A stretch of DNA of 64,000 bases from positions 259,532-323,531 of the forward strand of contig NZ_JNWO01000009.1 of the NCBI RefSeq assembly GCF_000716435.1, given 5' to 3'. This document shows positions 8,242-16,124 of the stretch, one piece after another. The position numbers were made by a program, and so were the translations under genes. Position 1 is the first letter of the stretch. Each line of letters opens with the position of its first letter. Origin of the DNA: Streptomyces xylophagus. Its GTDB lineage: Bacteria > Actinomycetota > Actinomycetes > Streptomycetales > Streptomycetaceae. Under the pieces are notes generated by a model that was given only the letters and a program-made list of their open reading frames with translations, was not told the origin of the DNA and searched no databases.

Positions 8242-8694
8242 ATGTCCCTCCCCCTGACCCGCCGGATCGCCCGTGCCGCGCTGCTCGTCGCAGCGGGAGC
8301 GGCAGCCGGGGTCGGTGCGGCCGGCTCCGCCAGTGCGGCCCCCTCCCTGCCGGCCACCCCGAACCTGGGCGCACTGACCGCCCTGGACGGGGCGAGCGTC
8401 GGCAACACGGTCGACGGCGCGAGCCAGAACGTCACGGGGGTCGCCGGCAAGTCCGGTGGCCAGACGCTGGAGAAGGCGGTGCCGGCCGCCGGGAAGACCG
8501 GTGGGAAGGTTGCCAAGACGGTGGCGCCGGCTGCGCAGCATGTTGCCGGGGACACGGCTGGGCAGGCCGGGGGCCTGCTCGGTGACACCGCCAAGACCGC
8601 CACGGCGGGTGGCGGGTTGCCGACGGACGCGGTGACCAAGGGTGGGCTGCCGACTGCGCAGGAGCTGCCCCTTAAGGGTCTGCCGCTCGGCTAG
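8242..8694 (+). CDS. Small secreted Ala/Gly-rich protein
   Basis: A 150-aa protein with an N-terminal Sec signal peptide (RRIARAALLVAAGAAAGVGAAGS, probable cleavage after ASA near residue 33). The mature chain is low in aromatic residues and contains repeated Gly-Lys-Thr/Gly-Gly units (GKSGGQ, GKTGGK, VAKTVAPAAQ). Relatives are often labelled 'ATP-binding protein', but there is no P-loop here. Function is unknown; a wall-associated or structural role is only a guess. AAGGAG lies 6-7 nt upstream of the ATG. Confidence 0.8.
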   Translation: MSLPLTRRIARAALLVAAGAAAGVGAAGSASAAPSLPATPNLGALTALDGASVGNTVDGASQNVTGVAGKSGGQTLEKAVPAAGKTGGKVAKTVAPAAQHVAGDTAGQAGGLLGDTAKTATAGGGLPTDAVTKGGLPTAQELPLKGLPLG

Positions 8695-8708
8695 GCGCCC
8701 TGCGCTGA

Positions 8709-8736
8709 AGGGGTCCAGGGAGTTCCCTGGGCCCCT
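8709..8736. terminator. Hairpin between convergent secreted-protein gene and dapC
   Basis: AGGGGTCCAGGGA and TCCCTGGGCCCCT flank a 2-nt loop and pair along 13 bp with one G-U wobble. It starts 15 nt past the stop at 8694. Confidence 0.7.
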
Positions 8737-8775
8737 ATTCTGCGTTGTTTGTCGGCTTGCGGCCGGTGGGGGCTT

Positions 8776-8798
8776 GTCGCGCAGTTCCCCGCGCCCCT
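8776..8798. repeat. Dispersed 23-bp intergenic repeat, copy 1
   Basis: The core is GTCGCGCAGTTCCCCGCGCC. It is identical over 23 bp to 12452-12474, and both copies sit between convergent genes. I recognise the motif from memory as abundant in Streptomyces intergenic regions. Confidence 0.75.
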
Positions 8799-8806
8799 AC
8801 GGCAAC

Positions 8807-9901
8807 TCAGCTGAGCCTGTTTACAGCTGCCCGGACTCGCTCGTCCGTCGCTGTCAACGCCACTCGTACGAAGTTCGCGCCCGCTTCTCCGTAGAAGTCG
8901 CCCGGCGCCACCAAAATGCCCAAGTCGGCCAGGTGGGACACCGTGTCCCAGCAGGACTCGTTCCTCGTTGCCCAGAGGTAGAGGCTCGCCTCGCTGTGTT
9001 CGATGCGGAAGCCGTGGGACACGAGGGCCTCGCGCAACAGCGACCGGCGGGCTGTGTAGCGCTCGCGCTGTTCGTGGACGTGGGTGTCGTCGCCCAGGGC
9101 CGCTACCACTGCCGCCTGGGTCGGGGCCGAGGTCATCATGCCGCCGTGCTTGCGGATCTGGAGGAGTGGGCCCAGGACCGCCGGGTCGCCGGCCAGGAAG
9201 GCCGCGCGGTAACCGGCGAGGTTCGAGCGCTTGGAGAGGGAGTGGACGGCGACGATGCCGTCGTAGGAACCGCCGTTGACGTCCGGGTGCAGGACCGAGA
9301 CCGGGTCGGCCTCCCAGCCCAGTTCGAGGTAGCACTCGTCGGAGAAGATCAGGATGCCGTGCTCGCGGGCCCAGGTGACGATCCGGGTCAGTTCGTCCTT
9401 CGACAGCACCTTGCCGGTCGGGTTCGAGGGCGAGTTGAGCCAGAGGAGCTTCAGGCCCTCGGGGTTCAGGGTGGTCGGGTCGTCGTAGACCTCGTGGTCG
9501 GCTCGGGCCAGGCGGGCGCCCACCTCGTATGTCGGGTAGGCCAGGCGCGGGTAGGCCACGCGGTCACCGGGGCCCAGGCCCAGCTGGGTGGGGAGCCAGG
9601 CGACGAGTTCCTTGGAGCCGACGATCGGCAGGACGTGGTGGTGGGTGACGTCACGGGCGCCGAGACGGCGTTCGACCCAGCCGGTGATCGCGTCGCGCAG
9701 GGCCGGGGTGCCCCAGACCGTGGGGTAGCCGGGCGAGTCGGCCGCGTCGATCAGGGCCTTCTGGATCAGGTCGGGGACGGGGTCCACCGGGGTGCCGACC
9801 GACAGGTCGACGATGCCGTCCGGGTGTGCCGTCGCCGTCTTCTTGTACGGCTCCAGCTTGTCCCAGGGGAAGGTGGGCAGCAGGTCGGAGACTGCGGACA
9901 C
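8807..9901 (-). CDS. dapC: N-succinyldiaminopimelate aminotransferase
   Basis: Fold-type I PLP aminotransferase, 364 aa, that converts N-succinyl-2-amino-6-ketopimelate to N-succinyl-LL-diaminopimelate, the step before DapE. Family features are LSVGTPVDPVP at the N-terminus, NSPSNPTGKVL (substrate/PLP region), FSDECYLELGW (Asp to the pyridine nitrogen) and the Schiff-base Lys in HSLSKRSNLAGYRAAF. The start is GTG 9901, fitting the conserved MSAVSDLLPTFPWD beginning. The ferredoxin gene lies 128 bp upstream on the same strand, a pairing usual in Actinobacteria. Confidence 0.93.
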   Translation of the reverse strand: MSAVSDLLPTFPWDKLEPYKKTATAHPDGIVDLSVGTPVDPVPDLIQKALIDAADSPGYPTVWGTPALRDAITGWVERRLGARDVTHHHVLPIVGSKELVAWLPTQLGLGPGDRVAYPRLAYPTYEVGARLARADHEVYDDPTTLNPEGLKLLWLNSPSNPTGKVLSKDELTRIVTWAREHGILIFSDECYLELGWEADPVSVLHPDVNGGSYDGIVAVHSLSKRSNLAGYRAAFLAGDPAVLGPLLQIRKHGGMMTSAPTQAAVVAALGDDTHVHEQRERYTARRSLLREALVSHGFRIEHSEASLYLWATRNESCWDTVSHLADLGILVAPGDFYGEAGANFVRVALTATDERVRAAVNRLS

Positions 9902-10029
9902 GATTTCTGGCTCACTTTCTTCGGTACGACCGGTACGACCGGAACGGCAAACGCCTCGGCCCCGTAGGGCGCTGATCGGGCGTGATCAGGCCGTACGGGA
10001 CCGAGGCGGCGCGACTGCGCGGGCCGCTC

Positions 10030-10350
10030 CTACTGGTTCTGCGGCGGCAGCGCGGCGACGAAGGGGTGGTCGCGCTCGATCAGGCCCAGCTTGCTGGCAC
10101 CGCCCGGGGAGCCGAGCTCGTCGAAGAACTCGACGTTCGCCTTGTAGTAGTCCTTCCACTCCTCGGGAGTGTCGTCCTCGTAGAAGATCGCCTCGACCGG
10201 GCACACCGGCTCACAGGCTCCACAGTCGACGCATTCGTCCGGGTGGATGTACAAGGACCGGGAGCCCTCGTAGATGCAGTCGACCGGGCACTCCTCGATG
10301 CACGCCTTGTCCTTGACGTCGACACAAGGCTGCGCGATGACGTAGGTCAC
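10030..10350 (-). CDS. fdxA: 7Fe ferredoxin
   Basis: Small electron carrier, 106 aa, with one [3Fe-4S] and one [4Fe-4S] cluster. Cysteine spacing is visible as CVDVKDKACIEECPVDC and CVDCGACEPVCP, with a longer C-terminal tail typical of the Azotobacter/actinobacterial FdxA type. GTG 10350 follows GAGGAGG with good spacing and begins MTYVIAQPCVDV; the longer upstream frame is not family-like. It is divergent from the GNAT gene across 140 bp. Confidence 0.95.
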   Translation of the reverse strand: MTYVIAQPCVDVKDKACIEECPVDCIYEGSRSLYIHPDECVDCGACEPVCPVEAIFYEDDTPEEWKDYYKANVEFFDELGSPGGASKLGLIERDHPFVAALPPQNQ

Positions 10351-10490
10351 GCTGTCGTTCCTCCTCGATAGGGCGCTGGCGGGCCTCCGTAGGCTCCGCC
10401 GCCAGGCGCGCTGGAGCGCGGCGTCGTCCATGCCCGCACCTAGTATCTCCGTTCCGGGGCGTGATCCATACAGGAGGGGTGAACTGACCT

Positions 10491-11522
10491 GTGGAAATCT
10501 CTGCGGCCGGACGACTCGAGGTCCGCATCACCGCTGCTGACGTGGGCAAACGGGTGTCCGTCAGGCGCTTGACAGGTACGGAAGACACGGCGGAGAAGTT
10601 CACCGACACGGTGGGTGTTCTCACATCATGGGACAGCGGTGTGCTGACGATCACACGGAAGGGTGGCGAGTCCGTCCGTATTTCGGAATCCTCGCTGGTG
10701 GCGGGCAAGGTCGTCCCGGCCGCTCCGGCCCGTCGGCGGGGACCGTCCGCCGGCTACCGCGAGCTGGCGCGCGTCGCCGCACGCGGCTGGCAGCCCGTGG
10801 AGAGCGAACGGCTCGGCGAGTGGGAGCTGCGCGCCGCCGCCGGATTCACCCGCCGCGCCAACTCCGTGCTCCCGCTCGGCGATCCCGGCCTGCCCCTCGA
10901 CGAGGCCCTGACTGCCGTACGACGGTGGTACGGCGACCGGGGCCTGCCCGCGTACGTCCAGACCGCGACCGGCGCCGAGGGCACGCAGGAGGTGCTCTGC
11001 GCCGAGTTGGAACGGCGTGGCTGGACCCGTGAGGTCACGGCCGAGCTGTGGGTCGGGGCCCTGGCCCCGGTCGCCGACCGCGCCGACGCGTCCGGGGTTC
11101 TGCTGTCCCGGGCGGCCGACGAGGCGTGGCTGGCCCGCTATCAGCGCAAGGGGGTGAGCGAGGTGGCCCTCAAGGTGCTGGGGAGCGGGCCCTCGGTGTG
11201 GTTCGCGACGGTGCCCGGTGAGGGTGCGGACATGGCTCCCGCTGCCATCGGGCGGTGCGTCGTCGACGGGCGGTGGGCCGGGTTCGGTGCCGTCGAGGTC
11301 GATCCTGCGCTACGGCGGCGGGGGCTGGGCTCGCTCGTCATGGCCGCGTTGGCCTCGCGGGCGCTGGACGAGGGGGCGTCGGCCGCCTGGTTGCAGGTCG
11401 AGGCGGACAACGCGGGGGCGCGGGCGCTGTACTCCGGGATGGGGTTCGGGGCGCATCACGCCTACCACCACTATCGCGAGCCGGTGGCTGACAGTGCCGT
11501 CGGCCGCCTCGGAACGTCGTGA
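10491..11522 (+). CDS. GNAT N-acetyltransferase with N-terminal SH3-like domain
   Basis: A 343-aa two-part protein. Residues 10-75 (VGKRVSVRRL, FTDTVGVLTSWDSGVLTI) resemble the small beta-barrel that precedes the GNAT fold in the mycobacterial Rv0428c family. The C-terminal GNAT domain shows the acetyl-CoA loop VEVDPALRRRGLGSLVM and the terminal beta-strand pattern ALYSGMGFGAHHAYHHY. It should transfer acetyl from acetyl-CoA to an amine; the target is unknown. The start is GTG 10491 after AGGAGGGG at a rather long 11-nt spacing. It probably forms an operon with the SirB1-like gene immediately downstream. Confidence 0.85.
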   Translation: MEISAAGRLEVRITAADVGKRVSVRRLTGTEDTAEKFTDTVGVLTSWDSGVLTITRKGGESVRISESSLVAGKVVPAAPARRRGPSAGYRELARVAARGWQPVESERLGEWELRAAAGFTRRANSVLPLGDPGLPLDEALTAVRRWYGDRGLPAYVQTATGAEGTQEVLCAELERRGWTREVTAELWVGALAPVADRADASGVLLSRAADEAWLARYQRKGVSEVALKVLGSGPSVWFATVPGEGADMAPAAIGRCVVDGRWAGFGAVEVDPALRRRGLGSLVMAALASRALDEGASAAWLQVEADNAGARALYSGMGFGAHHAYHHYREPVADSAVGRLGTS

Positions 11523-11539
11523 GGGGGTACGAGTTCGCC

Positions 11540-12391
11540 ATGCCTGCTCCCTGTCCCCCGTCGCCCGAGCGGGCCGCGGAAGTGCGTCGCCTGTTCGCCG
11601 AGGAGGCCCGGTCCGAGCGGCCCGATCTCGCGATGCTGTGCCTGCTCGTGGGGGCGGCGGCGGACGGGGCGTTGGACGACGCGGGGATCGACTCGGTCCA
11701 GATCGAACTGGACCGGCTTGCCGGGCAGTTGCCCTTCCGGCCGGGCGCCCCACTCGCCTGGGCCGATGCGCTGCGTCAACTCCTCGGCGTGCGTTTCGAG
11801 TTCCGGGGTTCGCCGGGTGACTATCAGCGGCTGGAGTCCTCGTTGCTGCACGACGTGCTGCGGCGGCGGCGCGGGTTGCCGATCCTGTTGTCCGTGGTGT
11901 GGATGGAGGTGGCTCGGCGGGCGGGGGCGCCGGTGTACGGGGTCGCGTTGCCGGGGCACTTCGTGGTCGGGTTCGGGCCGGCGGAGGATCAGGTGCTGGC
12001 CGATCCGTTCGACGGGGGGCGGGTGTTGTCGGGGGGTGATGCGGAGTTGTTGGTGGCGGGGGCGACTGGGGCGGCGCTGCATCCCTCGATGCTTGTGCCT
12101 GCGGCGCCGTTGGAGGTTGTTTCGCGCGTCCTGAACAACATCCGGGCGTGGGCTGCGGCTCGGCCGGAGCGGTCGGATGTTGCCTTGTGGGGTGTGGAGT
12201 TGGCGTTGCTGTTGCCCTCGCATCCTGCGCGGTTGCGGTATGAGCGGGCGCAACTGTTGGTTCAGCGGGGGGATTACCTCACCGGGGCGGCTGAGCTGGA
12301 GGCGTATGCGGAGGTGGTGGCTGTGGTGGATGAGGCTGCGGCTGATCGGGTTCGGGGGCAGGCTCAGTCGGCTCGGGCGATGTTGAACTGA
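11540..12391 (+). CDS. SirB1-like transglutaminase-fold/TPR protein
   Basis: A 283-aa protein. The N-terminal two-thirds carry the SirB1-type transglutaminase-like signature RRRGLPILLSVVWMEVARR...GVALPGHFVVGF; the usual catalytic Cys is not evident, so enzymatic activity is doubtful. The last 80 residues are helical and TPR-like (RLRYERAQLLVQRGDYLTGAAELEAY). ATG 11540 has GAGGGGG upstream at about 12 nt; GTG 11519, which overlaps the GNAT stop by 4 bp, is the alternative and would imply coupling. Function unknown. Confidence 0.8.
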   Translation: MPAPCPPSPERAAEVRRLFAEEARSERPDLAMLCLLVGAAADGALDDAGIDSVQIELDRLAGQLPFRPGAPLAWADALRQLLGVRFEFRGSPGDYQRLESSLLHDVLRRRRGLPILLSVVWMEVARRAGAPVYGVALPGHFVVGFGPAEDQVLADPFDGGRVLSGGDAELLVAGATGAALHPSMLVPAAPLEVVSRVLNNIRAWAAARPERSDVALWGVELALLLPSHPARLRYERAQLLVQRGDYLTGAAELEAYAEVVAVVDEAAADRVRGQAQSARAMLN

Positions 12392-12451
12392 TAGTCGCCG
12401 GTGCGCCGTTGGGGTGTCGGTTGTGCTGCGTGTGCGGGTGCGTTGTGGCTG

Positions 12452-12474
12452 GTCGCGCAGTTCCCCGCGCCCCT
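12452..12474. repeat. Dispersed 23-bp intergenic repeat, copy 2
   Basis: Same 23-bp sequence and orientation as 8776-8798, located between the convergent SirB1-like and response-regulator genes. The flanking bases GGCT and a nearby CGGCAA are also shared, suggesting the element is somewhat longer. Confidence 0.75.
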
Positions 12475-12497
12475 GAGGGATCACGGCAACCTGCGTT

Positions 12498-13112
12498 TTA
12501 CAGCCAGCCCTTCTCCCTCGCGATCCGTACCGCCTCCGCCCTGTTCCGTACCGCCAACTTCTGAATCGCCGTCGACAAGTAGTTGCGGACCGTCCCCTGC
12601 GACAGATGAAGGGCCGTAGCCAACTCGGCGTTGGTAGAGCCGTCCGCCGCCGCCCTCAAGACCTCCCGCTCGCGGTCCGTCAAAGGGTTGGCGCCCTCTG
12701 CCAAAGCCGCTGCCGCCAGTGTGGGGTCGATGACACGCTCGCCCGCGAGTACTTTCCTTACCGCTTGGGCCAGTTGGGCCGCCGGGGCGTCCTTGACGAG
12801 GAAGGCGTCGGCGCCTGCTTCCATCGCGCTGCGGAGGTAGCCGGGGCGGCCGAAGGTGGTGAGGACCACCAGCTTCACCGTGGGCAGGGCCTTGTGGACC
12901 TGGGCCGCCGCCTCGATGCCTGTGCAGCCCGGCATCTCGATGTCGAGGAGAGCCACGTCCACGGCGTGTTCCCGTACCGCCGCCAACACCTCGTCGCCGC
13001 GCGCGACTTGGGCGACGACCTCGATGTCGTCCTCCAGGCCGAGCAGTGCGGCCAGTGCCTCGCGGACCATCGACTGGTCCTCGGCGAGGAGGACCTTGAT
13101 CGTACGGCTCAT
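12498..13112 (-). CDS. NarL/LuxR-family response regulator
   Basis: A 204-aa two-component regulator. The receiver domain has the acidic pair E11/D12, the phosphorylatable Asp at residue 57 (LLDIEMPG) and a conserved Lys in FLVKDAP. The C-terminal LuxR-type helix-turn-helix reads LTDREREVLRAAADGSTNAELA...VRNYLSTAIQKL. The start ATG overlaps the kinase stop (ATGA). As the last gene of the ABC-kinase-regulator operon it most likely responds to the same envelope stress or toxic compound and controls its own operon. The palindrome at 16031-16046 is a plausible target. Confidence 0.95.
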   Translation of the reverse strand: MSRTIKVLLAEDQSMVREALAALLGLEDDIEVVAQVARGDEVLAAVREHAVDVALLDIEMPGCTGIEAAAQVHKALPTVKLVVLTTFGRPGYLRSAMEAGADAFLVKDAPAAQLAQAVRKVLAGERVIDPTLAAAALAEGANPLTDREREVLRAAADGSTNAELATALHLSQGTVRNYLSTAIQKLAVRNRAEAVRIAREKGWL

Positions 13113-14323
13113 GCGGGCGATCCTACGTCCGCCGAGGAGACCGGAACGCTTGCGGGCACCCGTGCGACCAGCCGGAAGCCGTGCTTGAGGCGGGCCGCCT
13201 CCAGGGTGCCGCCGACCTTCGCGAGGCGCTCGCTGAGACCCGTCAGACCGTTGCCGGGGCCCTTGCCGGAGCCGCCGGTGCCGTCGTCCTCGACGGACAG
13301 TTCCAGGACGGGACCGTCCAGGGTCTGGCGGCGGACCAGTTCGACCACGCAGCGCCGGGCGCCGCTGTGCCGTACGACGTTGGTGATCGCCTCGCGCAGG
13401 GCCCAGGCGAGGGCGGACTCGCTGGGTTCGGGGATGTCGGTGAGGTCCGGGTCGGTGGGGAGGTCGGCGGTGACTCCGGCGGCCGTCAACGCGACCTGGG
13501 CGCCCGCGAGTTCGCCGGGCAGGCGGGGGCGGCGGTAGCCGGTGACCGCCTCGCGGACGTCCACCAGGGCCTGGCGGCTGACCTGTTCGATGTCGGCGAC
13601 CTGCTGGGCCGCCTTGTCGGGGTGGTCGGGGAGCATCCGGCCGGCCAACTCACTCTTCAGCGTGATGAGGGAGAGGGAGTGGCCCAGGAGGTCGTGCAGG
13701 TCCCGGGCCAGGCGCAACCGCTCCTCGTTGGCCGCCAGTTGGGCCACCGTGGCCCGCGCCTTGCGCAACTCGACCGTCGTGCGCACCAGTTGCCGTACGC
13801 CTGTCATGGAGTAGCCCACCAGCAGCACGATCAGAAACAGGCCCCAGGCCTCGTCCAGGTCGTCGACGAACCAGCCCGCCAGCATCATCGCGGCGGTGGT
13901 CAGCGGGATCGTCCAGTACGCGGCCTGCAGCGGGAGGGTCACCCCGCAGCTGACGGAGACGTAGACGAAGAGGCCGAGCCAGGAGTCGCCGAGGCTGAGG
14001 GCCAGGGCGACGGCCAGTACCCACAGGACGGCGACCTGGGCGGCGACGAGCCGGCCGGAGTAGGGGCGGCCCATGGTGCGGAAGACGACCGACAGGTAGA
14101 TCCCGGTGAAGGCCACCAGGCCCACCCAGCCGGCCGTCGTGGCCGAGGTGGTGTGGTGGCCGCCCAGCAGGTCCTGCACGGGCGCGCCGAGGAAGACCAG
14201 CCAGGGCAGGATCCACACCAGCTTGCGCAGCACCTCGCTCCGGTTGCGGGGCGGCTGGCCGATCCGGATCAGCCGCTCCACCCTGGCCTTTTCCGGCAGC
14301 GGGTCTTCGGTCATCGCGCTCAC
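13109..14323 (-). CDS. NarL-type sensor histidine kinase
   Basis: A 404-aa membrane kinase with about five hydrophobic segments between residues 35 and 175 and no large extracellular domain, so it probably senses within or at the membrane. Next come a coiled-coil, the HisKA_3 box with H210 (ARDLHDLLGHSL) and a HATPase domain (REAITNVVRHSGA, VEDDGTGG, GNGLTGLSERL). GTG 14323 overlaps the permease stop by 4 bp (GTGA); ATG 14314 is the alternative start. It is coupled on both sides, so it is stoichiometric with the transporter and regulator. The layout resembles DesK- and LiaS-like intramembrane sensors. Confidence 0.93.
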   Translation of the reverse strand: MSAMTEDPLPEKARVERLIRIGQPPRNRSEVLRKLVWILPWLVFLGAPVQDLLGGHHTTSATTAGWVGLVAFTGIYLSVVFRTMGRPYSGRLVAAQVAVLWVLAVALALSLGDSWLGLFVYVSVSCGVTLPLQAAYWTIPLTTAAMMLAGWFVDDLDEAWGLFLIVLLVGYSMTGVRQLVRTTVELRKARATVAQLAANEERLRLARDLHDLLGHSLSLITLKSELAGRMLPDHPDKAAQQVADIEQVSRQALVDVREAVTGYRRPRLPGELAGAQVALTAAGVTADLPTDPDLTDIPEPSESALAWALREAITNVVRHSGARRCVVELVRRQTLDGPVLELSVEDDGTGGSGKGPGNGLTGLSERLAKVGGTLEAARLKHGFRLVARVPASVPVSSADVGSPA

Positions 14324-15051
14324 GCCTTCAGCGTGTCCTTCCGGTACAGCCACGCCGCCCCGCCCGCGAAGAGCGCGAAGTAGACGACGAGGAGGGTGAC
14401 GTCCTTGGCGTGGGGCGACTGGCTCTGCTCGATGGCCTGCCCCAGGGCAGCGTACGCGTGCGTGGGCAGCCACTTCGCGATGTCCTGCAGCCAGGTCGGG
14501 AAGGTCGAGGACGGGAACCACAGGCCGCCGAGGATCGACAGACCGAAGTAGATGATCATCGTGATCGGGCGGACCGCGTCCCCGGAGGCGAGGTAGCCGA
14601 TGGCGACGCCGAGCGCGGCGAAGACCAGGCTGCCGGCCCAGATCGCGCCGGTCAGCGCGAGCCACTGCCAGGCGTCCAGGCGTACGTCCTTCACCACGGC
14701 GGCGACGATGAAGACGACCACGATGGACGGCAGGCTGACGACCGCGGCGCTCGCGGTCTTGGCGAGGACGTAGCCGCGCCCGGGCAGCGGGGTCAGCCGC
14801 AGCTGCCGTACCCAGCCGTTCTCGCGCTCCTTGGCGATGCGCTCGCTGTTGCCCATCAGGACGGCGGTCAGGGCGCCGAAGGAGGCCATGGAGACCATGA
14901 CGTACTTCGCGATGCTGAGGCCGGTGCCGTCGACGGTGCCCGTCTGGTTGGAGACGAGCAGGAAGATGACGGAGGGGTAGATCACCGAGAAGAACAGGAA
15001 CTTGCGGTTGCGCAGGGCGCGGGTGATTTCCAGTTTGATCAGGCTTTTCAT
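14320..15051 (-). CDS. ABC-2 type permease
   Basis: A 243-aa membrane subunit with six predicted helices and the ABC-2 fold. It has a cytoplasmic N-terminal amphipathic stretch (LIKLEITRALRNRKFLFFSV), then ERENGWVRQLRLTPLPGRGYVLAK, typical of drug and lipid exporters. It pairs with the upstream ATPase to form an efflux complex. The ATG overlaps the ATPase stop (ATGA) and its own stop overlaps the kinase start. Substrate unknown. Confidence 0.92.
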   Translation of the reverse strand: MKSLIKLEITRALRNRKFLFFSVIYPSVIFLLVSNQTGTVDGTGLSIAKYVMVSMASFGALTAVLMGNSERIAKERENGWVRQLRLTPLPGRGYVLAKTASAAVVSLPSIVVVFIVAAVVKDVRLDAWQWLALTGAIWAGSLVFAALGVAIGYLASGDAVRPITMIIYFGLSILGGLWFPSSTFPTWLQDIAKWLPTHAYAALGQAIEQSQSPHAKDVTLLVVYFALFAGGAAWLYRKDTLKA

Positions 15052-15971
15052 GACTGCTTGGCCTCCTCGGCCTCCGTGATGGCGACGAACGCCTGCTCCA
15101 GACCGAGCCCGGCGACTTCGAGGTTGCGGGGGTAGACGCCGAGGCCGTAGAGCGCGTGGACGGTCGCGTCGGCGTCGGTGGACTGGATGCGGATGGTCTG
15201 GCCCGACACATCGACCGAGGTCAGGAAGGGGAGGGACCGGATCGGTGCCTCGTCGATCTCGCCGTCCAGGTCGAAGGCGATCCTCCGGGCGCCCGCCTTC
15301 GCCTTGATCTCGGCCGAGGTGCCGTCGGCGAGCAGCCGGCCGCGGTGCAGGACCAGGACGCGGTCCGCGATGGCGTCGGCCTCTTCGAGGTAGTGGGTGG
15401 CGAAGAGGACCGTACGGCCCTGGTCGGCCTGTTCGCGCATGGTGGCCCAGAATGCCTGCCGGGCGGAGACGTCCATGCCGGTGGTCGGTTCGTCGAGGAC
15501 GATCAGGTCGCTGTCGCCGGCGGTCGCGAGGGCGAAGCGGACGCGCTGGGCCTGGCCGCCGGAGAGCTTGTTGACCTTGCGGTCGGCGATCTGGCCGATG
15601 CCCGCACGGGCGATCACATCGCCGACCTTGTACGGCTTCGGGTGCAAGTCGCAGGCCAGCTTGACCAGTTCACCGACCGTGACCTCGTCCATCAGCCCGC
15701 CGCTCTGCAGCATCGCGCCCACCCGCCCGGCGACGATCGCCTCGCGGGGGCTGGTGCCGAAGACCTCGACCTTGCCGGTGTCTGCCTGCTTGAGGCCGAG
15801 CAGCAGATCGAGGGTGGTCGACTTGCCGGCCCCGTTCGGACCCAGCAGGGCCACCGTCTCCCCCGCGTGCAGCGCGAGCGACAGCCCGTCGACGGCCCGT
15901 ACGCTGCCGTAACTCTTGCTCACCTGGTCGAACCCGACCACCGGGGTGGTCGTCGCCGCTGTTGTCGTCAT
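15048..15971 (-). CDS. ABC transporter ATP-binding protein (exporter)
   Basis: A 307-aa ATPase. Motifs are Walker A GPNGAGKST, Q-loop MLQSGG, signature NKLSGGQAQRVRFALA, Walker B LIVLDEPTTGMD and the H-loop FATHYLEEAD. The 80-residue C-terminal extension is like those of DrrA-type exporters. It is the first gene of the four-gene operon. ATG 15971 (MTTTAATTTP) and ATG 15980 are both possible. The set is a drug- or lipid-export system with its own two-component control. Confidence 0.94.
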   Translation of the reverse strand: MTTTAATTTPVVGFDQVSKSYGSVRAVDGLSLALHAGETVALLGPNGAGKSTTLDLLLGLKQADTGKVEVFGTSPREAIVAGRVGAMLQSGGLMDEVTVGELVKLACDLHPKPYKVGDVIARAGIGQIADRKVNKLSGGQAQRVRFALATAGDSDLIVLDEPTTGMDVSARQAFWATMREQADQGRTVLFATHYLEEADAIADRVLVLHRGRLLADGTSAEIKAKAGARRIAFDLDGEIDEAPIRSLPFLTSVDVSGQTIRIQSTDADATVHALYGLGVYPRNLEVAGLGLEQAFVAITEAEEAKQS

Positions 15972-16030
15972 GGCACCCATCGTGTCCGCCGGGGGCCGGT
16001 TCCCGGCAGTGTCTGCGGTCCGGTGTGCCG

Positions 16031-16046
16031 CATGACAGATGTCATG
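16031..16046. promoter_or_regulatory. Palindromic operator candidate upstream of the ABC/two-component operon
   Basis: CATGACA-GA-TGTCATG, a perfect 7-bp inverted repeat with a 2-nt spacer, 60-75 bp upstream of the ATPase start. Position and symmetry suit binding by a NarL-type dimer, giving autoregulation by the operon's own response regulator. The convergent terminator of the next gene begins only 20 bp further on, so the element belongs to this operon. Confidence 0.5.
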
Positions 16047-16065
16047 CCGGGGAGGGTGTCCTACG

Positions 16066-16107
16066 ACGAGAGGGCCACCCGGCGTCCGTGCCGGGTGGCC
16101 CTCTCGT
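16066..16107. terminator. Strong 17-bp hairpin downstream of the VanW-domain gene
   Basis: ACGAGAGGGCCACCCGG pairs perfectly with CCGGGTGGCCCTCTCGT around an 8-nt loop (16083-16090). It starts 18 nt past the minus-strand stop at 16125. Transcription from the same strand continues into the ABC operon, so the hairpin insulates the two units. Confidence 0.85.
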
Positions 16108-16124
16108 TCGTCCAGGCAGTGCCG

